From the NCBI GenBank assembly GCA_012064415.1, contig SSNU01000109.1, positions 380,744 through 444,743 on the forward strand: a stretch of DNA of 64,000 nt. Direction: 5' to 3'. Of this stretch, positions 25,491 to 36,624 are shown one piece after another. The notes under the pieces were generated by a model that was given only the letters and a program-made list of their open reading frames with translations, was not told the DNA's origin and made no database searches. The stretch's first letter is position 1; each line of letters opens with the position of its first letter. The position numbers and the translations under genes are program-made. The DNA comes from Gyrodactylus bullatarudis (lineage: Eukaryota; Platyhelminthes; Monogenea; Gyrodactylidea; Gyrodactylidae).

Positions 25491-26109
25491 TCAACTTGGA
25501 ATATCTGATAAAAGAGATTCAATATAAAATCTTTTATTTATGAAGAACCCAAGCTGGGATTCGATAGCCATAATTTTCAGAATGGTTGATTTAATATATA
25601 TAAATGCTAAAAAACTTCGAAGCTCTTGTATAATCACTAAAATTGTAAAAAAATAATCAGTGAAGTCAAATTTACATGAATAAGTAACTCTAAGGTCTTT
25701 GACAAGTTCTGTTGGTGGGATTTTATGTTTGCCGATGTAAATATTCAGGTTAAAAATTATTTTTTTATTTGGCATTGTTTAGAATGAGGGAGAAGGATAT
25801 TGAGTAAAATAGAATATCCTCGTGAAGCTCTCAGATTGTAATGACTGGTTGATTTGGGCGCAAATTTGGAGTAAAGGACAGCAGAAGAGGCAGTTCTTCT
25901 TAGCCAGAGGGGATGTAGATTGGCTCTGTCAAGAAGATCTTTGTATGGAAGAGGACCAAAACAGCTTTTAAGGTACGTGTACTGAATCCTTTCGAGTTTC
26001 TTACTGGTCCCAACAGGAAGATCACAGAGAATACCTGATCCATCTTTTTAAATCTTTCATCGAAAAATTTAATACAAGTAAATGTACCTTGTTTCACTAG
26101 ATATTCCAA
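25491..26109 (-). pseudogene. LINE relics, two pieces in scrambled order
   Basis: Minus-strand frame 25491-25775 contains PPTELVKDLRVTYSCKFDFTD, the KDLGV-type block after the RT palm. Frame 25900-26109 contains the C-terminal LINE block, ending FHTKIFLTEPIYIPSG. In an intact element the second piece lies downstream of the first. On the minus strand here it comes first, so these are two truncated insertions or a rearranged copy. Confidence 0.6.
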
Positions 26110-29100
26110 GAAGAAAAAAATTTGACATTATTCTCATCTTGAAGGGATCCATAGAAAACGTTTACCTCCATCCAATTTAAAACAAGAACAATTATAGTTA
26201 ACCTTTAGGGCAATTACAATCTCTTAGTTAGTTGAAAGACTTTCAAGTTTTTACCCTCTCATACTCCACTCTGTAGTATATAGTAAAATCTACACCTATC
26301 TTTATTATTGTATCACTCTTTTCGTCTTTAAAATGGAAATAATAATAGTACAACATAAATCAAATCTTGCAGGGTTAGAGAAATTCCATTGCCAGTTTTG
26401 TAACAACTGACAACACTTTTCTCACACGATTTTCTTGAGAAATTAAATCTTTAAAATTTTTCAATTTTCACAAAATTATTACAATATTTAAAAGAACAAA
26501 GGTGGGGTTCAGAAAGATTCCAAAAATTTCCGAGTCGCCTCTATTTGACTTCAGATGTAAACAAAAAATAATTATAATTATAAAATAAGTTCCGATTTGT
26601 TTAATTCTACAGAAATCCTACATGTTAGTAATCAAATAACAATTCTTCAATTCTGAAAGCTTGAAGAACGATAAATAGGTCCAGAGAAGATCCTAGGTAA
26701 CCTTAGAGATGGTTCTTGCGAAAAGGAAGGTATCAAATCCCTTTTAGACTTGTTGAAAGCTCTTGAATTTTAATTTGAACAATCTAATTTTAATCATTTA
26801 TCAACATGAAAAAAAATTCAAAAGATTATTGAAAATTAATTTTAAATTATTTTGATAAATTTTTGAATTTTTTCAGACGGATCCGAATCTGAATTATCTG
26901 AAGAATCCTAAACAGAGGACGAAATCACTCAAATGCATCTTTTTCGGTTAGGTCATTTACCAATAAAGATTGAAATGTATTTTAAATAATTAAAAATTTG
27001 CAGTAAATAGACATAATACGAAATCAATATCCAAACAAGACATATCTAAATTCAAAGTTCCAACCAATGAAAATTTCAACTCTCAAAATATCAACTTCGT
27101 TAATTCTTTTTAAATTAGTACCAAACCTCCGATGATTACAAAATAGTTATTTAAAACAAATATTTTGTTTACTTTTGCAATTTTTGCGTTCTTTAAATGA
27201 ATTCCTGTCTAAACTTCAAAGTTGATTGAATTCAGTTGAAAATGGAAAACCCCAGGATTTACAATTGATATTCTGAGATGGAATCAAGATTTTTCGATGA
27301 ATTGCACCTTGAACTATTGAATGAATCCTCAGACTTATGGTATTTTTGTTAAAAATCTATTTTCATCTACCTCTAATATCTAAGATGAGTAGTTTCGAGA
27401 ATGCAGCTTTTCAATACAATGATTGAGTGTAAATTATCAAAAAACGTCTGAAAAACAAGTTAAATTCATATTAGTTTAACTACCATGGGGTATGTGAGCT
27501 GTTATTTATCTCTTTACTGTTTTTAATAAAATTTAATCAAGATTTTAGTGTTTTTCACCTAATATTTAAAGTACAGACTTTTGGGATCAACATTAGACGA
27601 AAATTGAAACATCTAATATTTTCAACTATCACAAAGGTAAATGTAAGGTTCTTCTATATTTTCTGGATCTGTATCAGTAGAAAATAATAATTTTTTCAAA
27701 TTTGATTTAGCCCTAAAATTGTCTGTAGACTGCAAAATATTTTGAATGAAATTTATTACAATTCAATTACAAGATTATTTTACTACAACTCTATTTCCTA
27801 AACAAGTTACACTCTTATACATATAACGATTGGCCAGATTACCATCGTGATTAAGAATCTTAATTGTGATTAAAAATTGACTGAAATAATTAGTATTATT
27901 GGGGAATTCCGGCGTCTGATTCTCTTTTGTTAAGGCTTCTATACTGAACTATTTAGTTAATTAAGTATAGTACTGGGCTGTTTAAAATTTAAATTAAGCT
28001 TTTAAAAGAAATTTCTCATATTCTACTTTTTCAACCTTATGTTAGAGAGAGATTCAAAAAAGATATCCTCAAAGATAACACTATTTTTGAGTTTTTTGAC
28101 TGTAAGTCATGCTAGTTTCAAGATCGAAGGAAAGATTAATTTTGTATTCAAGACCGAACACAGATTTTTTATAAATTTATATTTATGAAAATTCAGGGAA
28201 AATTTTTAAATCTGACCGATTGTGGTTATTTGTGAATTTTTGGTTTGAAGAGAGCCAACGAAAATAAAGCCTTATTACCGAATAATTTTTCGTTCGATAT
28301 TAACTCTAGCATGGCTTCCGAATTCAGTCCTCTAAAAACTAACTTTTATTCTTATGGTGTGTTTATTTCTGAAATATGATCTTTGATCAACTATTCCCAT
28401 TGAACCATAGGCTAAATTAACTTTCTTTAGATAACCTACCTGAATCAAAAACAGACTATTCCTGACTCGGTATGACTCATAGATATCTCATAAAACAATA
28501 TTCTCTTTTTCACGTTATAATCCAAGTGTTTTAGACTAAGACCGCTCGAGTGAGATGGTCAAAGTTTTAAATGAAAAAATTAATAAAAGAAATCAGAAAA
28601 TCAATTCTTTACCCCTCAATACTGGGAGTGGAGTCTACACTGCATTGCAATAATAACAATATTGTTTTTTCCCTTCATTAAGTAATGCTTTCTTTCCTTT
28701 TTTTGTTATTCAATCTTCCAAAATCCCCCTCATCTACCCACACATTTCTACTGAAATTCTATTCTCTGCCAATGTTGTCTCTGTTGGTCAAATGATGGAT
28801 CACTTTTCTTGATTAAAATTTAATTTTGAATAATATTTTTAGACTTTTACTCTATTTACCTCACGTCCTAAAAATGAGGGGACTTGATTTACTGTTTTAT
28901 GAGGGTTGTTTATAGAAGGTTCCCATTGATACCTCACAAATCTTTAATCATTCAGAAGAGAAGGAATAATTTGAAAAAAAAGTTACCAGCATTTTAGTTT
29001 TAATCTTTTTTTATAAGTGCTCCATATTTTAGTATTAAGCCACCAGGATTTTCCAGAGTACTCACAAGTGGCGTAATATGAAAAACACATTGTAGTTTTC

Positions 29101-30018
29101 AGTAAATTTCAAAAATTATTGAAATCGATCCCAAAAAGCCAATGATTGCTATAGAGATATCATTTTTTGAAATTTCAAACGAATTCCATTTATTTTAGCT
29201 TTTTATCTATTTGATAATGAATTTATAGCAAAATTTCGGATATTTGGTAGCAATTTACATGATAATTTATTTATTAAAACTTTAAATGTGACGAAAACTT
29301 TTGGCGCATGATTCAAATTTTTAAAGAAACATTTCGAATTGCCAAAAATCTTTTTTCAGATATCTTCATTATATTTTAAATTGATTTTGTTTTCAGAGAT
29401 ATTCTTCGGTATTTTTTCAGTTTCCTTTTTATTACTCGAATTATCCATTGAATAATTAACAGACTGTACACTGTACACTATGCATACTGTACGGTTAAAT
29501 CATATGCAATATAAATGAAGGAGGAATGGATCTGAGCAAAACTCTCCAGACATTCTGCAATAAATCATTGATTGACTCTGAAATGTATGTATCCGTTTCA
29601 TCCTACCCTCACCCCAAATATTCCTTGTGGTGTGTATCGAGAAAAGTCTATTTACTCACCGATCATGATCCATTTAAGCAAGAAATCCAACTCAAATTAA
29701 AGATGGGGCAGAGAGGTATCCCACGAATACTATAAAATATTCATATTCCTGACCATCGCTAAAATATATATCGATATTATATATTAGATGAGGAGTGAAA
29801 AATAACAAGATTTTCATTAAAATTTAATGAGATCTGTTCAAGATTATGTGATTCAGGCACGATTCATTGTCTACTTTAGTCTCTCACCTCCACAAAAACT
29901 GTTTTTCATGGAATATTTATTGGTCTCGAGTATCATTCCTATTACCACTATACTATACCCTTTGCATGTCATTTTGAGAGAAAGAGTAGAAAAAACCGTC
30001 ATTTCTGAAATATAAACC
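26110..30018. other. large gene desert
   Basis: Nearly 4 kb with no recognisable gene. A 69-codon ATG frame at 29526-29735 (plus) follows a purine-rich leader but encodes nothing I know. The rest is AT-rich sequence with short homopolymer runs. Confidence 0.35.
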
Positions 30019-30561
30019 AAATTGACATGAAGATGAGAATTTACTATTTTTACAAAAAACTCAATATTTTTCTCCGGATTCACAGAAAAAATAATTTTTT
30101 GGATTCTGAAACGGAATGAGCTAATAATGGGGATTTTAAAAAAATCAATCTGACCAAAATTATGCCGTTTTTCGAATTTCGAAAATTTACCAAATTTCCA
30201 CTTTTTCAACTTTTGAAGCCAATATTTTTATCGATTTCGATGATTCGAAGCAGTTAAGTGATGATTACCTGCAGAAGTTCACTGAAGTTCGTCATTACTG
30301 TGGGAAATCGAACCATTTGAAATTTTCGATTATCATGAAGGGAAATTATCCAAAATCTGGGAGTTTAACTTTTTTGGAAACAATAAGATCTTAGCCATCT
30401 CTATGGCCAAATTCGAATTCTTTGTCTAATATGGATCCCAAATATCATCACTTAACTGCTTCGAATCATCGAAATCAATCAAAATTATTGTTTCTGTGAA
30501 TGAAGAGAAAAATATTGAGTTTTCTGTAAAAATAGTAAATTCTCATCTTGATTTCAACTAG
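30019..30561. repeat. 543-bp fold-back element
   Basis: The left arm begins CAAATTGACATGAAGATGAG and the right arm ends CTCATCTTGATTTCAACTAG. Blocks AATATTTTTCTCC/AGAGAAAAATATT and CTTAACTGCTTCGAATCATC are mirrored. The 112-codon minus frame 29871-30209 runs into it and is repeat-derived. Confidence 0.7.
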
Positions 30562-30563
30562 CT

Positions 30564-31248
30564 TTAACCCTTAAAGTTCCACTGGATTATTTCTATGACA
30601 TATCATTTTAGAAAAACTCATTATTGTTAACCCTTTCGGTGCCGATGTGTTCATTTTCCAATTTTTTAAACCTTCATAACTCTACCAGTTAGGTAGGTTT
30701 CTGGATCAATTAAAGTTTAAATTGAAGCCCACAATGTGAACTTGCATTAGTAATAGTTTTGGCCAAATAACTTTGTATCTTCATAGCTAAATTTTGGTTT
30801 TTATAAAAATTGTGAAATAGTCTCGGCACCGAAAGGGTTTATTTAAGTCTCAGAAAATACTTAGTTTACTACCCATTCGAAAGGAAATTTATTAATCTCC
30901 TGGAATACACAAAAATCTCAGCTATACCATTCATCAAACTAGCGCTATACAAATTCAAAGAAAGTTAATTTCGGTTTTAAAACGTTTTTTTTTGAAAACC
31001 CTGTTTCCCAAGGTCCTAGATAAAAACAAGATAACTTTTACCGAGTAATCAGAATATGCAATCGCCTGAACTCTATCTACTAAAGCTTTCAAGATGGTCA
31101 ATTTTTGATCCAAAAATTGATCCAAATTTTTGATCGATGACTCCTGAACTAAAAATAATTGCTTTTAACAGTAGGTTCGTATTCAGCATATTCATTAACC
31201 ATAGAATAGTCAAAAGATTGAAAAATTCTCTGGGACTTCAATGGTTAA
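30564..31248. mobile_element. TTAA-flanked MITE with a nested second MITE
   Basis: TTAA at 30564-30567 is followed by CCCTTAAAGTTCCACTGG. The right end CTGGGACTTCAATGG is followed by TTAA at 31245-31248. The ends resemble the element at 39132-39686. A distinct 207-bp element (30631-30837) sits inside it near the left end, so it inserted later. Confidence 0.6.
30627..30841. mobile_element. 207-bp piggyBac-like MITE, nested
   Basis: The terminal inverted repeats, CCCTTTCGGTGCCGA and TCGGCACCGAAAGGG, pair perfectly over 15 bp. The left flank is TTAA (30627-30630) and the right flank is TTTA, one base off. The interior is nearly the same as the 17015-17227 copy, which dates both to a recent burst. 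Confidence 0.75.
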
Positions 31249-32559
31249 TGGTATGACGGATTAACTATCAGTACTGTGAATAAAATCCGTACAAGTCTTA
31301 CACTTTTCTTCTAACATTTCCATCATATTTTGCCATGTTTCGCTAACCTAGTAGACAAAATGCACTTAGAAAATGAAAAAAATTATTTAAGATTTAAACC
31401 AATCAGAGTGAGTTTAACTTTTGACCTAAAACATTTACGTTGAGACTTGCAAAATGAGCATTTTGTTCTCTCAAAATGACATGCAAAGGTTTGAAATTAG
31501 TTTCCATTTCCAAAAGGAACCTGTTTTAGAGGAGTGCTCAAATAGAAGGATAGTTAAATGGGAATGAAAAATGGAATAAGTATCGAAAGAGAGTTTATCA
31601 TTATCATTTTATAATCCTTAACGTCGCTTATTAATAAAAAACAGGTCCTGTTTGCTCCATTCAAAATGAAGCGTATTTTTCAAAAATAGGTGTAATCTAA
31701 ATTGAATTTTTCAAAAACGGACCAGTATAAAATTTAATTAAATTCCACCCTACATCTCTGATATTGATATATCTACACTGCTTCAATACTACTAAATACA
31801 TATCTATCCTGGCTAATCGAGATGTAGCAAATAAATTTGTAGATTGTGGTAACCACTGATGATCATCATAGTCAAAAAAGTAATAGAAAAAAATTTAATT
31901 TTACTGCACTGCTGTATAATGAGAGTACAATAAATGAGAGCAGTGTTTGAATTTAATTTTCTATGGGACAAATGAAAACAAAAGAGTTAATTAGAATTCT
32001 CCCCTAAATAAATAGAATTGTTCTCAATTTTTATTTGAGCTGATATAGGGAGACTCCTTTTCCTCACTCAATTTGATACCCTCAGAATATAAAGAAGAAA
32101 TGTACTTTTGAGTAGAAGGGGATAAAAATTAGCACCTAATTAAAACATTGTTACGAATATAGCTATAGCTGAATTTTTAATGAAAAAAATTCTATTCCAA
32201 TCAAGAGATACAGAAAAATGGGTATTTGCAAAACTAGTATGTCCAAGGGGTGTTTATTCAGAGTTGATGTTTTTTTTTCTAATTGAAAAATCAGATCTAG
32301 TATGTCAGATTTAGGAGTTTCTGTTTTGAAATTTAGTATATTTTTGCTTAAAAATTAGTATGGATTACTATAGCATTTACATGTCTAATTGGTAGAAATG
32401 CATTGCAATTTTATAAAAGTGAAATCCTATTTGGAAGGGTGGAGTAAATAGGGTTGTATGGGTTTTAATACTTATGGGGCAGAGATGTAAAAATCCTGAA
32501 TGTATGATATTACATTCCATAGATTTTATTCATAAATAATCTGTTTTGTTTTCAAACTT
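31249..32559. other. no gene seen
   Basis: AT-rich non-coding sequence without recognisable frames or repeats. Confidence 0.35.
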
Positions 32560-32935
32560 TATTATATTTTCCATGTTCTAATATACAAAAATCCTCCATT
32601 TTCCCTAAAATCGTCAAAATTTACCGAGTTTCAATTTAGGAGTTTCTTTCAACATGTGAAAAAAAAGACTCAATTTATTTTTCAGCCCTATTTTTATTCA
32701 AAATGATACAAGAACTATTCAAAAATCTTAATTTTTTCCTTCTCTTGTAGAAAAATTTACTGAAACAATCTTGCGCGTGTTCAAAGATTTTCAATCGAGA
32801 TTTTGTATATCAGAATAAACTCGAAAACTCGTATGGTTTTATAGGAAAAAATGCATAGTTTTCGATCATAATCAAAAATGAGATCAAGGCCTGTAAAAGT
32901 TGAAAAAATTAGCCTACTCTATTCTATATAATTTA
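32560..32935. repeat. dispersed repeat, copy B
   Basis: Same-orientation partner of 21460-21835, with small insertions and deletions. Ends are not defined. Its junction with the sequence upstream of OXLD1 shows no target-site duplication that I can see. Confidence 0.6.
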
Positions 32936-33110
32936 TGGTCTAAATTTACAGGGAATAAATAATGTGGAAATTTTCATTAGAAATGTATCTATATTTCAAG
33001 AGAATTTTTCAAAATACAAAATATCTTTTTAAAACTTTAAACTTAAAATATATTGTCAAATCTACTTACGAGTAGATGTATGTAACTTTGATAAAATTAT
33101 TACAGTGTTT

Positions 33111-33386
33111 TTAAAGATTAATTTCTTTTCTTAAATCTTTCAATTCTAACAACAAAAAGTACTTGACAGATTGATCGTTAATTCTAGACAGTTCCCTTTC
33201 AATTTTTTCAATATAATCGATTTTTTCTTGATATGTCATTTCTTTAAGTTTGCCTTTGTAATCCTTGAGTATTCTCTCAGTGTACTGCATCCAGACACAA
33301 TTCGGACAACTTGAATCACAACACTCGTCTGGCTTTGGCGGGGGCGGGAGATTGAAACGATTCCATTTGATTGAGAAGAATCTTCT
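33111..33386 (-). CDS. OXLD1: OXLD1-like protein, last exon
   Basis: Homologue of oxidoreductase-like domain-containing protein 1, a small mitochondrial protein of poorly known function. The exon reads from an acceptor (TTTTAAAATATTCAG, ending at 33387) to a TAA at 33111-33113, 91 residues. Its hallmark is PPPPKPDECCDSSCPNCVWM, the proline run and CC-x4-C-x2-C cluster of the Oxidored-like domain, followed by a Tyr and a Lys/Glu-rich helical tail ending KEINL. There is no in-frame ATG, so the start and the likely mitochondrial targeting peptide are in an upstream exon. An ATG near 33560 could be spliced in, but I cannot fix the donor. The gene lies 215 bp downstream of PGGT1B on the same strand. 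Confidence 0.85.
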   Translation of the reverse strand, partial: RRFFSIKWNRFNLPPPPKPDECCDSSCPNCVWMQYTERILKDYKGKLKEMTYQEKIDYIEKIERELSRINDQSVKYFLLLELKDLRKEINL

Positions 33387-33601
33387 CTGAATATTTTAAA
33401 ATTTAAGAATGCTACATTTTTAAATAAAATTTTGATTAATCAGAGGAATAAAAAGCAATCTAAATAATAACTACATCATTTATTGAATCAAGGAAATATA
33501 TACGATTAAGAATATATAGTTTTGCGAAAAGGACACTGATCAATTTTTCCTCTTTGCATGACTGGAACGGATTAGAAAGTGAAATAAAAAAAATAGATTG
33601 A

Positions 33602-36562
33602 TTAATTCTTCCATGAGTTATGGACTTTTTCTAGGTTCTGTTGAGCACATGTTGACATATTGAGGGCCGGACACATCTTTTTCAGTTTGATAATTGAATC
33701 GTCCTCGCCCATGTTAAGACAAGAGAGGCCGGATAACGTGAGATATGTGTGGATAGGATCTAGAATAGTTTAAAAATAAAATTTTCAAGTCTAATTTTAG
33801 GCAATTTCTCAAATAAAACCATTTTGTAAGAAGAATAAAATACATGAGATTAAAGATATGAATTGCTCTAAACTATAATAATAAACTTGACACCTCAATT
33901 TATACCGCCACCATACTTAAGACCCTAAGAATCAAATCCTACTTCCTTCGGAAATTTGTACATGTGCCAGAATTACAATATTTGAAGCAATTCAATGGAT
34001 ACATTTTGGATCATCATCAGACGAAGTATTAATCTTTGAAATCGACAAAAGTTTTGAGCTCAAAGGCCTAATTTTGGCCAGATTTAATTTTTTCGGAAAT
34101 ATTCAAAAAAATCATCTTTTACATGACCATACGGGGAAAATGTTGAGTTTTTTGTAAAAATATTGAATTCACATCTTCATGTCAAATAGGTTTATGTAAC
34201 CTGTTTGCGAGCATAGTTGGAAAACTGAAACCCTTCAATACTTTCGATCTTGTTTTTGACCATATTTATAGAAAGAAAACCAGATACCCTGTTATCATCT
34301 ACGCTCTTCAAGAGACTTTACAATCCCTGCACTCTCTCAGATATAGATTTCAATTAAATTTTAGTATTTTCAAAAGTCAGAAAATATCCCAGATTGTAAA
34401 GGTCATTCCAGAATTTCAGTACCAGACAAACATGACTATTTTACTAATTTATTTTTAATAAAAATTATTTTTGCAATGCATACATCTCAAGATTAATATT
34501 ACAATTAAGAGGGAAAGAGATTAACTAACCTGGGAATCCTTCGGGAAGTTTAGAAAACGCATGAAGCTTATCATAGTATGCGGTATTTAGAAATTCCACA
34601 AGTCTTTTCTTTTCAATCAACTCTGGATGCCCAAGCATGCTAAGACTGGCTCCAATCCAGAAAGTGTAACAGGAATCATCACGCTTATTAGTTCTTCCAT
34701 GAAGACCACCAGTTTGAAGGGAGATAAGCCAATGAATAAGACGATTTTTTCGTTTAGAGTTTGGCGGTAACAGCTCATCGAGGATATCCAACAGAAAGGC
34801 TGATGATATGGCACAATAACTGATTCCGGCGTGTGACTCTAAATGCTTTGCTTGCCCAAAGCCGCCTTCGTATGACTGATTTGGAAAATAAATAAGGTCA
34901 AAAATCTCCACCAACTGTAAATTCAATTTGTATCTCAATTCCCTTCATATTCCCATATTGCAAAGCTCAAGATTCATTACGCCAACAATGAGGAAAATCC
35001 ATAATAGTTTTCACCTATGGCGATTTTAAAATTTATGCATGTGGAACAACTTTCCAAACGAAAATAAATAATTTTGCTTATCAATGGAATCAGATTTCTG
35101 GAATAAGGTTCAGACACAAGAGATATTAAATACAAAATCTCATAATTCCATTAATTTTTGTTTAAATAATGGTCGTATCTGTTATAATTTTTCAGCCGAT
35201 GAGGTTGAATAAAAGTTTATTCTACTTATTAGTGTCCCTTAATACTGGGGGGAATTGCATTTTAATAGAAAATAAATATACCATGCATTTTATATTTTAG
35301 TATGGTATATTTCATGAAGAATTACAGTAAATATTCCGATTTTCTACTCTGAAAATAAAATTCTTCATTGTCGAATTACTTATGAGTAAGCACTGATAGC
35401 TAAATTTAGTTTAAAGTTAAAAACTGTTGATAGATCGTCTCTTCCGCATACGATTTGTACCATACTAGCTCACTAAAGATTCCAGATAACAACAATATCT
35501 TAGCTCGTCAATGTTTACCCCCAAGACATTCTCATAATTAGAAATGGCTAAAAATTTCGAGTGAGAAAGAAGAAGATTCAGCTAATAAATAAAGAGAAAA
35601 ACAGTAAATATATAGGTAATTTAGATATAAACAGAATAAACGAAAACAAACAAGTCATCCTTAGATAAAGGGAGTGAGCAAAAGATTTGAAAACAATATT
35701 TTCATCATAATTATAATGCAATTTGCGTAGGATAAAATACGAAAGAGAAGAATTTGATTCAAGTCATAATGACAATGAGTCATTGAAATGAGAAGAACAG
35801 AATGAAATCAATATTAATCCTAAAATGTATTTCCCTAATCAAGCCCATAAATGATTTATCAAAACATTCCCATTAAAACTGTGAAAATAAATAATTACAG
35901 TGTCAGTAAATAGAAAATTATTTCTTAGAGTTATTCAGATTTCAAATTGTAGAGAAATTTGGAAACTCACAATAATACTCTCGAAAAAACTGAGAATTTT
36001 CTTTCTATCAAATATACTAGTATCTCCAACAATATAGGCGGATGCAACGGCTGAATAAATAAATCTGGCGTCATGCTCTGGACAGAAAATACTGGCTTGG
36101 TAATTTCCCGGAATTAACTTGTGTTCGAGAGCTTTGAGTCCATTCAAAAGCTCCTTACGATTTATTCTTGACAAATCATCTCCAAGGATTACAAGAATAG
36201 ACAAAGCAGTGTATGTCATTGTAACATGACTAGTGTCATATGTGTGATATTCCTTAGGAGACTAAAAAACTTGAAACGATCAGACTTACATCAGAGAATT
36301 TACAACCGCAATTAAGAGAGCCTGTAAATCCTGATCGTTTACCATTAATGATCTGTAACGAGTAAACATAGTCGATTATCTCTCGTTTCTCAAGTTCATC
36401 CACCTCGCCCAGAATATCATAACCAGCTATTGCAAAGTATAAAATCATAATCCTAATCTTGAGAATAAAAAATTACTTTGAATGATCAAAGGCTGAAAAG
36501 TTTTCCGGCATTATATGCAAAAATCTAGAGAAATATTTTAACAGTCCTTTTTTATCAAACAT
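33602..36562 (-). CDS. PGGT1B: protein geranylgeranyltransferase type I, beta subunit
   Basis: Catalytic beta subunit that, with the FNTA alpha subunit, attaches geranylgeranyl to CaaX proteins such as Rho GTPases in the cytosol. There are five exons: 36477-36562, 36290-36452, 35971-36261, 34530-34875 and 33602-33759. All four GT..AG introns keep frame and give 347 residues (human about 377). Introns are 24, 28, 1095 and 770 nt. Prenyltransferase repeats are clear: MTYTALSILVILGDDLSRIN in exon 3, GGFGQAKHLESHAGISYCAI and GGLHGRTNKRDDSCYTFWIG in exon 4. The zinc ligands are present as the Asp and Cys of DDSC and the His of DPIHTYL. The N-terminus is shorter than usual. Its start codon lies 62 bp from the divergent gene at 36625. 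The intron of 770 nt holds a possible LINE fragment. Confidence 0.95.
34201..34458 (+). pseudogene. possible LINE endonuclease fragment in a PGGT1B intron
   Basis: An 85-codon open frame without an early ATG, on the strand opposite PGGT1B. It includes VIIYALQETLQSLHSLRY, which resembles the D-I-I-x-L-Q-E-T block of APE-type LINE endonucleases, and an upstream GKLKPFN-like segment. It is preceded at 34150-34195 by a fold-back terminus. The resemblance is modest. Confidence 0.35.
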
Positions 36563-36624
36563 TTTTTGGATTCAAAATAAAATCTATTTTAAACACCAAC
36601 ATTGTGGAATACTGTTAAAATAAC
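36563..36624. promoter_or_regulatory. 62-bp divergent intergenic region
   Basis: Only 62 bp separate the start codons of PGGT1B (minus) and the 36625 gene (plus), so one short AT-rich region must serve as promoter and 5' leaders of both. No TATA or other core element is obvious. If the second ATG at 36655 is used, the gap is 92 bp. Confidence 0.6.

Noticed and set aside
29526..29735. 69-codon ATG frame with a purine-rich leader
   Set aside because: No recognisable product, no splice partners and no conserved context; left as unassigned sequence.
29871..30209. 112-codon minus-strand open frame
   Set aside because: Runs through the 30019-30561 fold-back element and reflects its AT-rich arms.
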